Shown here one piece after another: positions 23,620-31,298 of a stretch of DNA of 31,300 nucleotides. The first letter of the stretch is position 1. Each line of letters starts with the position of its first letter. The notes below the pieces were generated by a model. It did no database searches, was not told the DNA's origin, and saw only the letters and a list, made by a program, of their open reading frames with translations. This DNA comes from an uncultured Acetatifactor sp. (GTDB taxonomy: Bacteria; Bacillota; Clostridia; Lachnospirales; Lachnospiraceae), in contig CAKRRS010000027.1 in NCBI GenBank assembly GCA_934394665.1, positions 1-31,300 on the forward strand, written 5' to 3'. A program made the position numbers and the translations under genes.

Positions 23620-24283
23620 TTAATACCTCTTCCAGTAATGCTGCCGCCAGTTCCGGATTCTTCATGCCGTCCGCCAGCCCCACGGCTGCGGTTTCCTGAT
23701 ACCAGCCGGTCTTTTTCACCCATTCGTTGTTCTCAAGCCGTATTCCCGCCACGATTGTCTCTCCCGTCATGGTATCTCTCACCGTGATCTGCTGCTCCTC
23801 GTATTCTGCCAGCAGATCCTCCGGCAGATAATCCCGCAGATCCACCAGATAATCCGTTCCACCCATAAGCTTCAGAAATTCTTCATCTGAAAAAAACACA
23901 TCCACCGACCGGGTCATGAACAATACCTGGATCGTGCTGAGATTGGTGGAATCCACATCGGAGTCCGAATTCGGATCGATCCAGATCGTATAGTTTAAAT
24001 TTACCACATCCCGTTTGGAGGTCACTCCATGCTCCCGCAGGAAATCCATGAAATAATCGGAACTGGTGGCCTCAATGTGCTCCCCGTCCGTATTCACCGC
24101 CATCACTCCCATGACGAAACTTGTCTTGGTGGCAAAATGCACGATCAGGAAGATCAGAATGACGATTCCCGTTGTCACGCCTATGGTAACCCACAGATAA
24201 TAGTCTATAAAATACTGCCATTTTTCAGAAGGAGACAGTTGTTTCCATTGTTCTTTCTGCCGGATACGGTCTTCCTTTTCCAA
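23606..24283 (-). CDS. Single-pass membrane protein of unknown function
   Basis: About 225 aa if it starts at TTG 24283, which has AAGGGAGA seven bases upstream; an in-frame ATG at 24328 has only GCAGG directly against it. The N-terminal 25 residues are charged and cytoplasmic (EKEDRIRQKEQWKQLSPSEK), one membrane helix follows at about 31-52 (WVTIGVTTGIVILIFLIVHF), and about 170 residues lie outside, with IDPNSDSDVDSTNLSTIQ and VFFSDEEFLKLMGGTDYLVDL. The second half loosely recalls extracytoplasmic binding-protein-like folds. I do not recognise a named family. First gene of a likely Nudix-GH36 operon, with its own promoter. Confidence 0.75.
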   Translation of the reverse strand: MEKEDRIRQKEQWKQLSPSEKWQYFIDYYLWVTIGVTTGIVILIFLIVHFATKTSFVMGVMAVNTDGEHIEATSSDYFMDFLREHGVTSKRDVVNLNYTIWIDPNSDSDVDSTNLSTIQVLFMTRSVDVFFSDEEFLKLMGGTDYLVDLRDYLPEDLLAEYEEQQITVRDTMTGETIVAGIRLENNEWVKKTGWYQETAAVGLADGMKNPELAAALLEEVLNGGK

Positions 24284-24355
24284 ATTGCTGTCTCCCTTCT
24301 GTTTCTCAAATCTTCCATCTGATAACATCCTGCTTTTAGTACTATATCAATCTTT

Positions 24356-24384
24356 AGTATATCAAACTAATTTAATCTTGTATA
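24356..24384 (-). promoter_or_regulatory. Promoter of the one-TM/Nudix/GH36 operon
   Basis: On the minus strand TATACA (24384-24379), 17-bp spacer, TATACT (24361-24356) with an extended -10 TG. It is about 70 bp before the TTG start of the membrane protein. Confidence 0.5.
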
Positions 24385-24420
24385 GCAGACTATTTAATAT
24401 ATTTTAGGTTTAATTTTGTT

Positions 24421-24473
24421 AAAAATAAACAGAAAAGCCCTGCCATGCACTTAAATTAACATGACAGAGCTTT
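24421..24473 (-). terminator. Intrinsic terminator after the PfkB kinase gene
   Basis: 14-bp stem (24434-24447 with 24460-24473, 12-nt loop). On the minus strand all 14 pairs form, two of them G-U, whereas the plus strand has two mismatches, so the element is directional. A U-rich tail follows (24436-24421). Confidence 0.8.
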
Positions 24474-24514
24474 GTCTTTTCTATTTGTTCGATCAGATAA
24501 AAAGGGTAAATGCT

Positions 24515-25549
24515 TTAGCGGTCCATCTCCGCAATACGTCCGGTAGACTTATGTTCCTTGATGATGCCCTGAATCTCCTTCAGGTCAGTACACAACAGAT
24601 CGCCGGGGATGGTATTCTTCAGGGCACTGATGGCATTACCGTATTCCAGTGCTCTCTGGTACTCGCCGGGATGTGCCAGTAGTCCGTACAGGACACCTGA
24701 GATATAAGCGTCACCGCTTCCGATACGGTCTACGACTTCGATATCGGTGTAAGGTGCTTCCTCGTAATAAGTATCATCCTTCGCACTGTAAATGATAGAT
24801 CCGAAGGTATGACGCTTCGGGCTATGTACAATACGCTGTGTGGAAGCCACGATGGAGATCGGATATTCTTCCGTGAAACTCTTCATAATGCTCTTGGCAT
24901 CGCCTTCCTTCAGGAAGGTCAGACGTGCGGTATCTTCGGAACAGAAGAAAATATCCACATACGGCAGGATGGATTCGATGCATTCCTTGGCCTCGGCACC
25001 GGTCCACAGGTTGCCGCGGAAGTTCACATCGAAGGAGATAATGGCTCCCTGTGCCTTGAAACGCTTGATCATCTCAATGGCGGTTGCTCTCAGTTCAGGG
25101 CTCAGTGCCAGTGTAATGCCGCTGGTGTGGAAGCAGCGGGTATCGCTGTAAATCTTGTCATCATAGTCATCAACGGTCAGCTTGTTGATAGAAGTATTCT
25201 TACGGTCATATACAATACGGGGTTTTCTGGGATATGCGCCGTTCTCATAGTAATACACACCCAGTCTGGCATCCTTGTCATCATCGTATACCAGATAGTC
25301 ATCACTGACGCCGCAGAGACGTACACGGTTCTTAATATATACGCCAAGGTCATTGGCCGGCAGCTTGGAGATGATACCGCAGCGAAGTCCCAGCATTGCC
25401 GCACCGGTGATGGCATTCAGTTCTGCGCCTCCGGCCTGTTTACTGAAACTGTCGCCTCTGGTGATACGCTCGTTGTCGGGCGGTGATAATCTCAGCATGA
25501 TCTCTCCGAGGGAGAGCAGGTCAAATTCCTTTTTCTCAGTCAGTTCCAT
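24515..25549 (-). CDS. PfkB-family carbohydrate kinase, 2-keto-3-deoxygluconate kinase-like
   Basis: 344 aa from ATG 25549 with GGGAG eight bases upstream; an upstream in-frame ATG at 25564 is less well placed. Ribokinase/PfkB fold: LLSLGEIMLRLSP at the N-terminus, AGGAELNAITGAAMLGL (substrate lid), ISFDVNFRGNLWTG and VVDRIGSGDAYISGVLYGLL, which carries the catalytic Asp and anion hole. The SFDVNFR segment and overall length resemble KdgK-type enzymes; fructokinase or another sugar kinase is possible. It is monocistronic between its own promoter and terminator. It may serve hexuronate or ketose use; no uronate genes are nearby. Confidence 0.85.
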   Translation of the reverse strand: MELTEKKEFDLLSLGEIMLRLSPPDNERITRGDSFSKQAGGAELNAITGAAMLGLRCGIISKLPANDLGVYIKNRVRLCGVSDDYLVYDDDKDARLGVYYYENGAYPRKPRIVYDRKNTSINKLTVDDYDDKIYSDTRCFHTSGITLALSPELRATAIEMIKRFKAQGAIISFDVNFRGNLWTGAEAKECIESILPYVDIFFCSEDTARLTFLKEGDAKSIMKSFTEEYPISIVASTQRIVHSPKRHTFGSIIYSAKDDTYYEEAPYTDIEVVDRIGSGDAYISGVLYGLLAHPGEYQRALEYGNAISALKNTIPGDLLCTDLKEIQGIIKEHKSTGRIAEMDR

Positions 25550-25692
25550 AATATAAACTCCCATCTGTATCTATTGATAATAGTTTCAGCGTTACCGTAC
25601 AATTCTGTCATGCTCCGCGAAATTCTACCGTTGTGTCGCCAGATATCGCTGCAACTCTAACAAGTACCGTTTTAACCGGTCGCTGTAATTTA

Positions 25693-25722
25693 ACTATAAC
25701 ACACTTGTCATGCGTCGGTAAA
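25693..25722 (-). promoter_or_regulatory. Possible promoter of the PfkB kinase gene
   Basis: On the minus strand TTTACC (25722-25717), 18-bp spacer, TATAGT (25698-25693). It is about 145 bp before the kinase start. The 25550-25692 leader has a small hairpin CTATT/AATAG but no element I recognise. Confidence 0.45.
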
Positions 25723-25763
25723 GGCACTGGACATTAATTAAAAAATTAACGAAAAGCTTTGCT

Positions 25764-25871
25764 TCAATCAATTCCTCCCAGGTAATCGAAGTACTCATCC
25801 TCACTGGCAAATAAAATATATTTATCATCCACATATCCCATATATCCGCCGGCTGTTACATATCCTTTCAT
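25764..25871 (-). CDS. 35-residue small protein, unknown function
   Basis: ATG 25871 is preceded by an ideal AAGGAGG (25878-25884), and the frame ends with TGA at 25764. The protein begins MKGYVTAGGYMGYVDDKY and ends ILFASEDEYFDYLGGID (residues 19-35). It is acidic and rich in Tyr and Gly, with no signal peptide or membrane segment and no Cys. It sits alone in the 470-bp gap between the kinase and mfd, on the same strand as both. A 10-bp hairpin immediately upstream includes the first bases of the ribosome binding site. The pattern VTAGGYMGYVDDKYILFAS looks like a compact beta-hairpin, not random coding noise. No function can be assigned. Confidence 0.7.
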   Translation of the reverse strand: MKGYVTAGGYMGYVDDKYILFASEDEYFDYLGGID

Positions 25872-25882
25872 AAAAATACCTC

Positions 25883-25917
25883 CTTATCAGAATCAGTTTG
25901 TTCCTTGTTCTGATAAG
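25883..25917 (-). promoter_or_regulatory. Hairpin overlapping the small-protein ribosome binding site
   Basis: Perfect 10-bp inverted repeat CTTATCAGAA/TTCTGATAAG (25883-25892 with 25908-25917, 15-nt loop). On the minus strand the 3' arm ends at 25883, so it includes two bases (AA/AG side) of AAGGAGG, the rest of which follows directly. It could modulate translation of the 35-residue ORF, or mark a processed 5' end. Confidence 0.6.
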
Positions 25918-25941
25918 AAGGTATCATTTTTATAGTCCCAT

Positions 25942-25959
25942 AAAAATCTCTTGATTTTT
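25942..25959 (-). terminator. Weak A/U-rich hairpin downstream of mfd
   Basis: 7-bp inverted repeat AAAAATC/GATTTTT with a 4-nt loop, ending in five U on the minus strand, 60 bp after the mfd stop. The stem has only two G-C-type pairs' worth of strength, so termination is probably partial; the small ORF downstream could then be transcribed by readthrough. Confidence 0.35.
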
Positions 25960-26019
25960 CTGTCACGGATGTGGTTGTCATTCCGACACGGATCGGTATC
26001 TCTTACTCATGACCATATT

Positions 26020-29000
26020 TTATGCTTCCGCATCCAGTACCAGTTCCTTCATTTCTTCCAGCAATTCTTCTGTTTTTCCCATCAGAAGTTCCGCATCTGT
26101 TTCCACGAGCCCGGTCTTTTTATACCTATAAGTAAAGAACGGATTCCCATAGGCGGTAAAGCTTAAGTTATCTCCCTGCTTTTTCAAAAATGCCGGGATT
26201 TTCCGGGGATCAATCTTCGCATCCGGGCGGAAATTAAACGTGATCCGACCGTTCTTCCCCTTGATCTCCGTCATATCCAGGGCATGTGCCGCCATGCGGA
26301 TCAGCGCGATCCTAAGCAGATTGTCCACTGCTTTGGGAATATTGCCAAAACGATCCAGCAGCTCATCCTTCATCTCATCGCGTTCTTTCTCAGTCTCGAT
26401 TCCGGCGATACGTTTGTAAATATCCAGCTTCTGTGTCTCGTTTACGATATAATCCGCCGGAATATACGCATCCACATCCAGGTCAATTACCGTAGTGAAA
26501 TCAACCGCAATAGGAATTCCTTTCAGATTCTGCACAGCTTCGTTCAGCATCTTGCAATACAGGTCATATCCTACCGCTTCCATGTGGCCGTGCTGGCTCA
26601 TTCCAAGCAGATTGCCGGCGCCGCGGATCTCCAGATCACGCATGGCGATCTTAAATCCGCTGCCCAGATCTGTGAATTCCTTAATCGCTGCCAGTCGCTT
26701 CTCTGCCACCTCTTTCAACATCTTGTCTCTCTTATACATCAGGAACGCATAGGCATTCCGGTTGGAACGTCCGACACGCCCCCTGAGCTGATACAGCTGG
26801 GACAGCCCCAGATTGTCCGAATCGTGGATGATCATGGTATTTACATTGGAAATATCCAGACCGGTCTCTATGATCGTAGTGGAGACCAGTACATCGATTT
26901 CTCCGTTGATAAAATCGAACATGATCCGTTCCAGTTCATGCTCTTTCATCTGGCCGTGTGCATACGCCACATTCGCTTCCGGTACCAGCTTCGCGATCTG
27001 TGCTGCCACGTCGGCAATGTTGTTTACCCGGTTATAGACATAATAGACCTGCCCGCCTCTCGCCATCTCTCTGACGATAGCTTCCCGTACCAGTTCCTCA
27101 TTGTATTCGCAGACAAATGTCTGAATCGGCAGTCTGTCATTGGGTGCCTCTTCCAGTACACTCATATCCCGGATGCCGATGAGGCTCATGTGCAGGGTTC
27201 GCGGAATCGGAGTTGCCGTCAGTGTCAGCACATCTACATTTTCTTTTAATTTCTTGATTTTTTCCTTGTGTGCAACACCGAAACGCTGTTCTTCATCGAT
27301 GATCAAAAGTCCCAGATCCTTGAATTTCACATCTGCAGACAACACTCTGTGTGTACCGATGACAATATCTACCATGCCTTTTTCCAGATCTGTCACTGTC
27401 TTTTTTATCTCGGACGGCGTCCGGAAACGGCTCATCAGGGCAATGTTGATCGGGAAATCCTTCATTCTCTGCACAAAAGTGTTGTAATGCTGCTGCGCCA
27501 GGATCGTCGTGGGAACCAGATAGACTACCTGTTTTCCCTCCTGTACCGCTTTGAAGGCGGCGCGGATGGCGATCTCCGTCTTGCCGTAGCCCACGTCACC
27601 GCAGATCAGCCGGTCCATGATCTTATGGCTCTCCATATCCGCCTTCGTATCCGCAATGGCAGTCAGCTGATCCTCCGTCTCCTCAAAGGGAAACATCTCT
27701 TCGAATTCCCTCTGCCATACCGTATCCTTGCCAAAGGCATAACCTTCACTCTGCTGTCTGACCGCATACAGTTCTACCAGATCCTTCGCCACAGCGCTGA
27801 CCGCACTGCGCACCTTTGTCTTGGTACGCTGCCATTCCTTGCCGCCCAGCTTGCTCAGTTTCGGTTTCTTGGCTGCATCCGCGGAAGCATATTTCTGGAT
27901 CACGTCGAGACCGGTGGCTAAGATATACAGATTTCCGCCGTCGCGATACTCGATCTTCAAGTAATCTTTTACGACGTTATTCATCTCTATTTTCTCAATT
28001 CCCCTGTAAATCCCCAGACCATGCGTCTCATGCACCACGTAATCCCCGATCTTCAAATCATTGAAATCGTTGATCTTCTGCCCCTGATACAGCTTCTTTT
28101 TCTTCTTTTTGCGCTTTTCCGCACCGAAAATATCACTTTCCGAAAGAACGACAAATTTTAACCAAGGATATTCAAAGCCCTTGTTCACATGACCATAATA
28201 AGTCACCACCTCGCCGGGTTTTACTTCACGCATCGGATCTTCTGTGTAGACCGCCGTAAGTCCCGGACCGTCCTCGACCGCATTTCTTAAGTCTTCCGCC
28301 AGACGTTTTGCTCTGGTTCTGGAGCCGGACAAAAGCAGCACACGATAGCCGCTTTTTTTATATTTCTTCAGATCTTTCACCAGTGATTCAAAGCTATTGT
28401 TGTACGGTGCGACATTCCGCGCTGCAATATCCACATGCGTTTCCGTCTTAAAATAGCCGTATTTTGTCTCCATGGTCGAAAGCGTCACGACAGCACTTTT
28501 TTCCAGTTTGGCCGCTACCTGCTCACCGCTGTATAAAATATTCATCTGTCCCGGCAGCACATAGCCTTTTCTCGCACGCTGTTCCATGCTTTCCCGAAAT
28601 TCCAGTTCGATGGCTTCCGACTGTTCCTTCGCCCTCGCCGGTTCATCGATATAGAACACCAGGGAACGTCCCGCCATATCAGCCAAAAGCTCCGGCATGG
28701 TTACCGTATTTTCATAAAAGTAGCGGATATAGCCCTCAAGGTTAATCTTGCTCTGGAATTCCAAAAGCTGTTCTTTCAGTTCCCTCACCTGGGATGCAAT
28801 TCTGTGTGCTTCCTCCGGCTGATGTGCATCTCTGAATATCTTTTCCTGCTTGGCGGCTTCCTTTTCGAGTTTAGCGATTCCCTTGTGAATCTGTTCTTCA
28901 GATAGTACAAACTCCGTCGCCGGATAGATTGCGATGCTTTCCAGTTTTTCAATGGAACGCTGGCTCAAAATATCGAAACTGCGGATAGACTCCACTTCAT

Positions 29001-29580
29001 CTCCCCACAGTTCGATACGATAAGGATTCTCTTCCGTCAGATCGAAAATATCTACAATACCGCCGCGGACAGAAAACTGTCCGGGGCTTTCCACCTGATA
29101 AGCCTTCTCATATCCCATGGCAACCAGACGGGATGCCAGCCTGCTTTCATCCAGGCTGCCTCCCCGTTCGGTGCGAATGATATCCTGTTCCTCCCACAAT
29201 ACCTGCGGTGTCATCAGAGCGGCATATGTGGTAACAATGGTAACAGGCTTCCCTTCCATGACTCTGCGCAGTGTCTTGATCCGCTCCTGTACCAGCTGAT
29301 TACCGTGAATATCCGCCTGGAAAAAGATCAGGTCCTTCGCCGGATACAGCATGACATTTCTGTCGTAAAATTTGTATTCTTCATAGATTTCTTTGGCTTT
29401 TAAATCATTATAAGTAACGATGACCTTATATTTCAGGCCATCGCTGAGTCCGTAGATCATATGAAGTTTCTGAGAATCCACACAACCGGACAGGGCAATG
29501 GTTCCTTTTCCCTGTTTCACGACCTTGCGGATCTCATCATAGTCTGCCAGTTCTTTCAATGGCGCAAGTAGTGCCTGCAT
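26020..29580 (-). CDS. mfd: Transcription-repair coupling factor
   Basis: 1186 aa, full length. It releases stalled RNA polymerase and recruits UvrA in the cytoplasm. Domains in order: UvrB-like N-terminus (to about 330, with GQFSVRGGIVDIFDL), RNA-polymerase-interacting CarD-like domain (IGDYVVHETHGLGIYRGIEK, about 500-560), superfamily 2 helicase with Walker A GDVGYGKTE and DEEQ box (LLIIDEEQRFGV), TATPIPRTLHMSL, QLRGRVGRSNR (motif VI), and a C-terminal TRCF domain (LDRFGNIPKAVDNLL). The start ATG 29580 has GAGG eight bases upstream. It follows pth by 196 bp on the same strand. In that gap TTGCAA-15-TATACT is a possible weak promoter, but pth-mfd co-transcription is common and plausible. Confidence 0.97.
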   Translation of the reverse strand: MQALLAPLKELADYDEIRKVVKQGKGTIALSGCVDSQKLHMIYGLSDGLKYKVIVTYNDLKAKEIYEEYKFYDRNVMLYPAKDLIFFQADIHGNQLVQERIKTLRRVMEGKPVTIVTTYAALMTPQVLWEEQDIIRTERGGSLDESRLASRLVAMGYEKAYQVESPGQFSVRGGIVDIFDLTEENPYRIELWGDEVESIRSFDILSQRSIEKLESIAIYPATEFVLSEEQIHKGIAKLEKEAAKQEKIFRDAHQPEEAHRIASQVRELKEQLLEFQSKINLEGYIRYFYENTVTMPELLADMAGRSLVFYIDEPARAKEQSEAIELEFRESMEQRARKGYVLPGQMNILYSGEQVAAKLEKSAVVTLSTMETKYGYFKTETHVDIAARNVAPYNNSFESLVKDLKKYKKSGYRVLLLSGSRTRAKRLAEDLRNAVEDGPGLTAVYTEDPMREVKPGEVVTYYGHVNKGFEYPWLKFVVLSESDIFGAEKRKKKKKKLYQGQKINDFNDLKIGDYVVHETHGLGIYRGIEKIEMNNVVKDYLKIEYRDGGNLYILATGLDVIQKYASADAAKKPKLSKLGGKEWQRTKTKVRSAVSAVAKDLVELYAVRQQSEGYAFGKDTVWQREFEEMFPFEETEDQLTAIADTKADMESHKIMDRLICGDVGYGKTEIAIRAAFKAVQEGKQVVYLVPTTILAQQHYNTFVQRMKDFPINIALMSRFRTPSEIKKTVTDLEKGMVDIVIGTHRVLSADVKFKDLGLLIIDEEQRFGVAHKEKIKKLKENVDVLTLTATPIPRTLHMSLIGIRDMSVLEEAPNDRLPIQTFVCEYNEELVREAIVREMARGGQVYYVYNRVNNIADVAAQIAKLVPEANVAYAHGQMKEHELERIMFDFINGEIDVLVSTTIIETGLDISNVNTMIIHDSDNLGLSQLYQLRGRVGRSNRNAYAFLMYKRDKMLKEVAEKRLAAIKEFTDLGSGFKIAMRDLEIRGAGNLLGMSQHGHMEAVGYDLYCKMLNEAVQNLKGIPIAVDFTTVIDLDVDAYIPADYIVNETQKLDIYKRIAGIETEKERDEMKDELLDRFGNIPKAVDNLLRIALIRMAAHALDMTEIKGKNGRITFNFRPDAKIDPRKIPAFLKKQGDNLSFTAYGNPFFTYRYKKTGLVETDAELLMGKTEELLEEMKELVLDAEA

Positions 29581-29776
29581 TTCTTCTTCCTCTTATATTT
29601 TTATGCCATACTTACCCCGGGTATCACATTCATACAGAGTTTTTCCTGCGCTTCATCTGTCACCCGATAAACTTTTTACCAATTATTCCGGTACAAGTCG
29701 TCATTTTTCAAACTACGTTTGTTCCAGATTGTTTTATATCACAAGTATAAAACTCGTATCACCGTTGCAACATTTT

Positions 29777-30352
29777 CTACAATGCTTTCTTCGTATTAAA
29801 ATGATTCATGGCCGCATCCGCATTTTCCGTAAGGATCATACGGATTGCCTCAGCCGCGGTCTTCGCCGCCTCGTCCATGACCGTCCGTTCCTTCGCTGGA
29901 AAATGTCCCAGCACATAGTCTGCCAGATCAAAATTCTTCGGTTTTTCTCCCACGCCCATGCGGACACGGATAAACGTATCATGTCCCAACATCTTGATAA
30001 TATTCTTTAACCCGTTGTGACCGCCGGCACTGCCTTTTTTACGAATCCGGATCTGACCCACATCCAGGCTGATGTCATCGGAGATCACGATCAGTTCTGT
30101 GGTATCGTCCACCTTGTAATAATCTACTACCTCCCGGATGCTCTCGCCGCTTAAATTCATAAATGTCTGCGGCTTGACCAGGATTACCTTCTGTCCTGCC
30201 ACATAACCCTTGCCGATCAGCGCCTTATGTTTGCTCTCCATGACGGCGATATTTTCTTCCTCTGCTAATCTGTCTATGACATCAAAACCGATATTATGTC
30301 TCGTATTTTCATATTCTTTGCCGGGATTTCCCAGTCCTGCGATAATATACAT
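29777..30352 (-). CDS. pth: Peptidyl-tRNA hydrolase
   Basis: 191 aa, normal length. It frees tRNA from peptidyl-tRNA that dropped off the ribosome. Motifs: IIAGLGNPGKEYENTRHNIG with catalytic His19, VKPQTFMNLSGES (Asn contacts the substrate), IVISDDISLDVGQIRIR and GSAGGHNGLKNI. The start ATG 30352 has AAGGAG. It is divergent from queT, with 277 bp between the two genes. Confidence 0.97.
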   Translation of the reverse strand: MYIIAGLGNPGKEYENTRHNIGFDVIDRLAEEENIAVMESKHKALIGKGYVAGQKVILVKPQTFMNLSGESIREVVDYYKVDDTTELIVISDDISLDVGQIRIRKKGSAGGHNGLKNIIKMLGHDTFIRVRMGVGEKPKNFDLADYVLGHFPAKERTVMDEAAKTAAEAIRMILTENADAAMNHFNTKKAL

Positions 30353-30400
30353 TTCTTTCTCCTTACTTCTGCATGATAAAACGCTTTGTCTTATATTTTC

Positions 30401-30421
30401 GCATTTTTACCGGAAAAATGC
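30401..30421. repeat. Inverted repeat in the pth-queT intergenic region
   Basis: GCATTTTT/AAAAATGC, a perfect 8-bp stem with 5-nt loop ACCGG, about 50 bp upstream of pth. No T-run follows on either strand, so it is not an obvious terminator. It could be an operator or a structure in the pth leader. Nothing further was recognised in 30422-30484. Confidence 0.4.
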
Positions 30422-30484
30422 AACCGCCAACCTGTGCCGGAGTCCCAGCTTGTCATTCGCCTGTTGCATTTCGTGAATCCGTTC

Positions 30485-30512
30485 TTGACTTTTCCGGAAT
30501 TATTGTTATACT
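30485..30512 (+). promoter_or_regulatory. queT promoter
   Basis: TTGACT (30485-30490), 16-bp spacer, TATACT (30507-30512). Transcription should start near 30519, leaving a leader of about 110 nt before the queT ATG. Confidence 0.7.
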
Positions 30513-30518
30513 GAAACA

Positions 30519-30629
30519 GTTGTACAGCCCACAAAAACAAGGTCTTACAGGGCTCGCCGATTTCCGGCGTAAAATGAATCGAGTGTTCGTGACCTTCCAC
30601 TCGTAAAACAAAACTAAAGGAGAAAACAA
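30519..30629 (+). ncRNA. Structured queT leader, candidate preQ1 riboswitch
   Basis: Three hairpins are visible: AGCCC/GGGCT (30526-30530 with 30550-30554), CGCCG/CGGCG (30555-30559 with 30565-30569) and CGAGTG/CACTCG (30580-30585 with 30598-30603). AAGGTC in the first loop (30539-30544) is complementary to GACCTT in the third loop (30591-30596), and the CCTT of that loop can also pair with the AAGG of the ribosome binding site (AAAGGAG, 30616-30622). An A-rich joining strand (TAAAACAAAACTAAAGG) precedes the start. PreQ1 riboswitches of classes II and III are known upstream of queT genes; I cannot match this to one class with certainty, and class III-like is the better guess by size. Confidence 0.55.
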
Positions 30630-31124
30630 ATGAACAAGAAAGTACTGTACCTCGTACACGGAGCAGTGATCGCTGCTCTCTATGTTGTGCTGACTATGTT
30701 GGCCAACTCTCTGGGACTGGCAAATTATGCCATTCAGGTCCGCTTTTCGGAAGCGCTGACCATTCTTCCCGTATTTACCCCTGCTGCCATACCGGGACTT
30801 TTCCTCGGATGTATCATCAGCAATACCATGACCGGCTGTATGCTGCTTGACATTATCTTCGGCAGTATTGCGACACTGATTGGTGCCTTCGGAACCTACC
30901 TGCTTCGTAATAAAAACAAGTGGCTGGCTCCTCTGCCTCCTATTATCGCAAATATTATTATCGTACCTTTTGTGTTGGCTTATGTTTATCACTTAGAGGG
31001 CGGAATTCCTTACTTTATGTTGACTGTCGGCATCGGTGAGATTATTTCCTGCGGAGTACTGGGCATGCTGTTACGCACCGTATTGCAGAAATACCGTAAG
31101 TATATTTTTGATGTGCAGAAATAA
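30630..31124 (+). CDS. queT: QueT-family transporter (queuosine precursor uptake, ECF S component)
   Basis: 164 aa from ATG 30630 with AAAGGAG. It is a small hydrophobic protein with about five membrane segments: LVHGAVIAALYVVLTMLANS, the family motif region NYAIQVRFSEALTILPVFTPAAIPGLFLG (about 30-58), CIISNTMTGCMLLDIIFGSIATLIGAFGTY, PPIIANIIIVPFVLAYVY and the last helix near 128-150. QueT proteins are membrane S components of energy-coupling factor transporters for the 7-deazaguanine precursor of queuosine; the shared EcfA/EcfT module would be elsewhere. The structured leader fits control by that precursor. Confidence 0.92.
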   Translation: MNKKVLYLVHGAVIAALYVVLTMLANSLGLANYAIQVRFSEALTILPVFTPAAIPGLFLGCIISNTMTGCMLLDIIFGSIATLIGAFGTYLLRNKNKWLAPLPPIIANIIIVPFVLAYVYHLEGGIPYFMLTVGIGEIISCGVLGMLLRTVLQKYRKYIFDVQK

Positions 31125-31239
31125 ATAAGAGGGGACAACTGCTGTAAATGGCAAGTTAGTGAAGTAATTGGTCTAAAGTCGCCGTAGCCGTGGCAGTATA
31201 TAAGAAACGCTGACATCGCTTTCGCTCGGGCGCAGACGT

Positions 31240-31298
31240 AGCGGTACATAAGCGAGGAAAGTACCCTCGCAATGCGTCCGCAGGACGCTATGGTACCG
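31240..31298. repeat. Two-hairpin palindromic repeat at the right window edge
   Basis: CGGTAC (31242-31247) pairs with GTACCG (31293-31298) and encloses two hairpins, GCGAGG/CCTCGC (31252-31257 with 31265-31270) and GCGTCC/GGACGC (31274-31279 with 31283-31288). Upstream, 31180-31240 has further short partial repeats (GTAGC-GT-ATAAG occurs twice). The architecture matches the 3691-3738 element. It is likely an interspersed REP-like sequence; it may extend past the window. Confidence 0.5.

Noticed and set aside
26284..27249. 321-codon plus-strand open frame antisense to mfd
   Set aside because: Fully within mfd, which has all helicase motifs; the opposite product has no domain pattern and no ribosome binding site.
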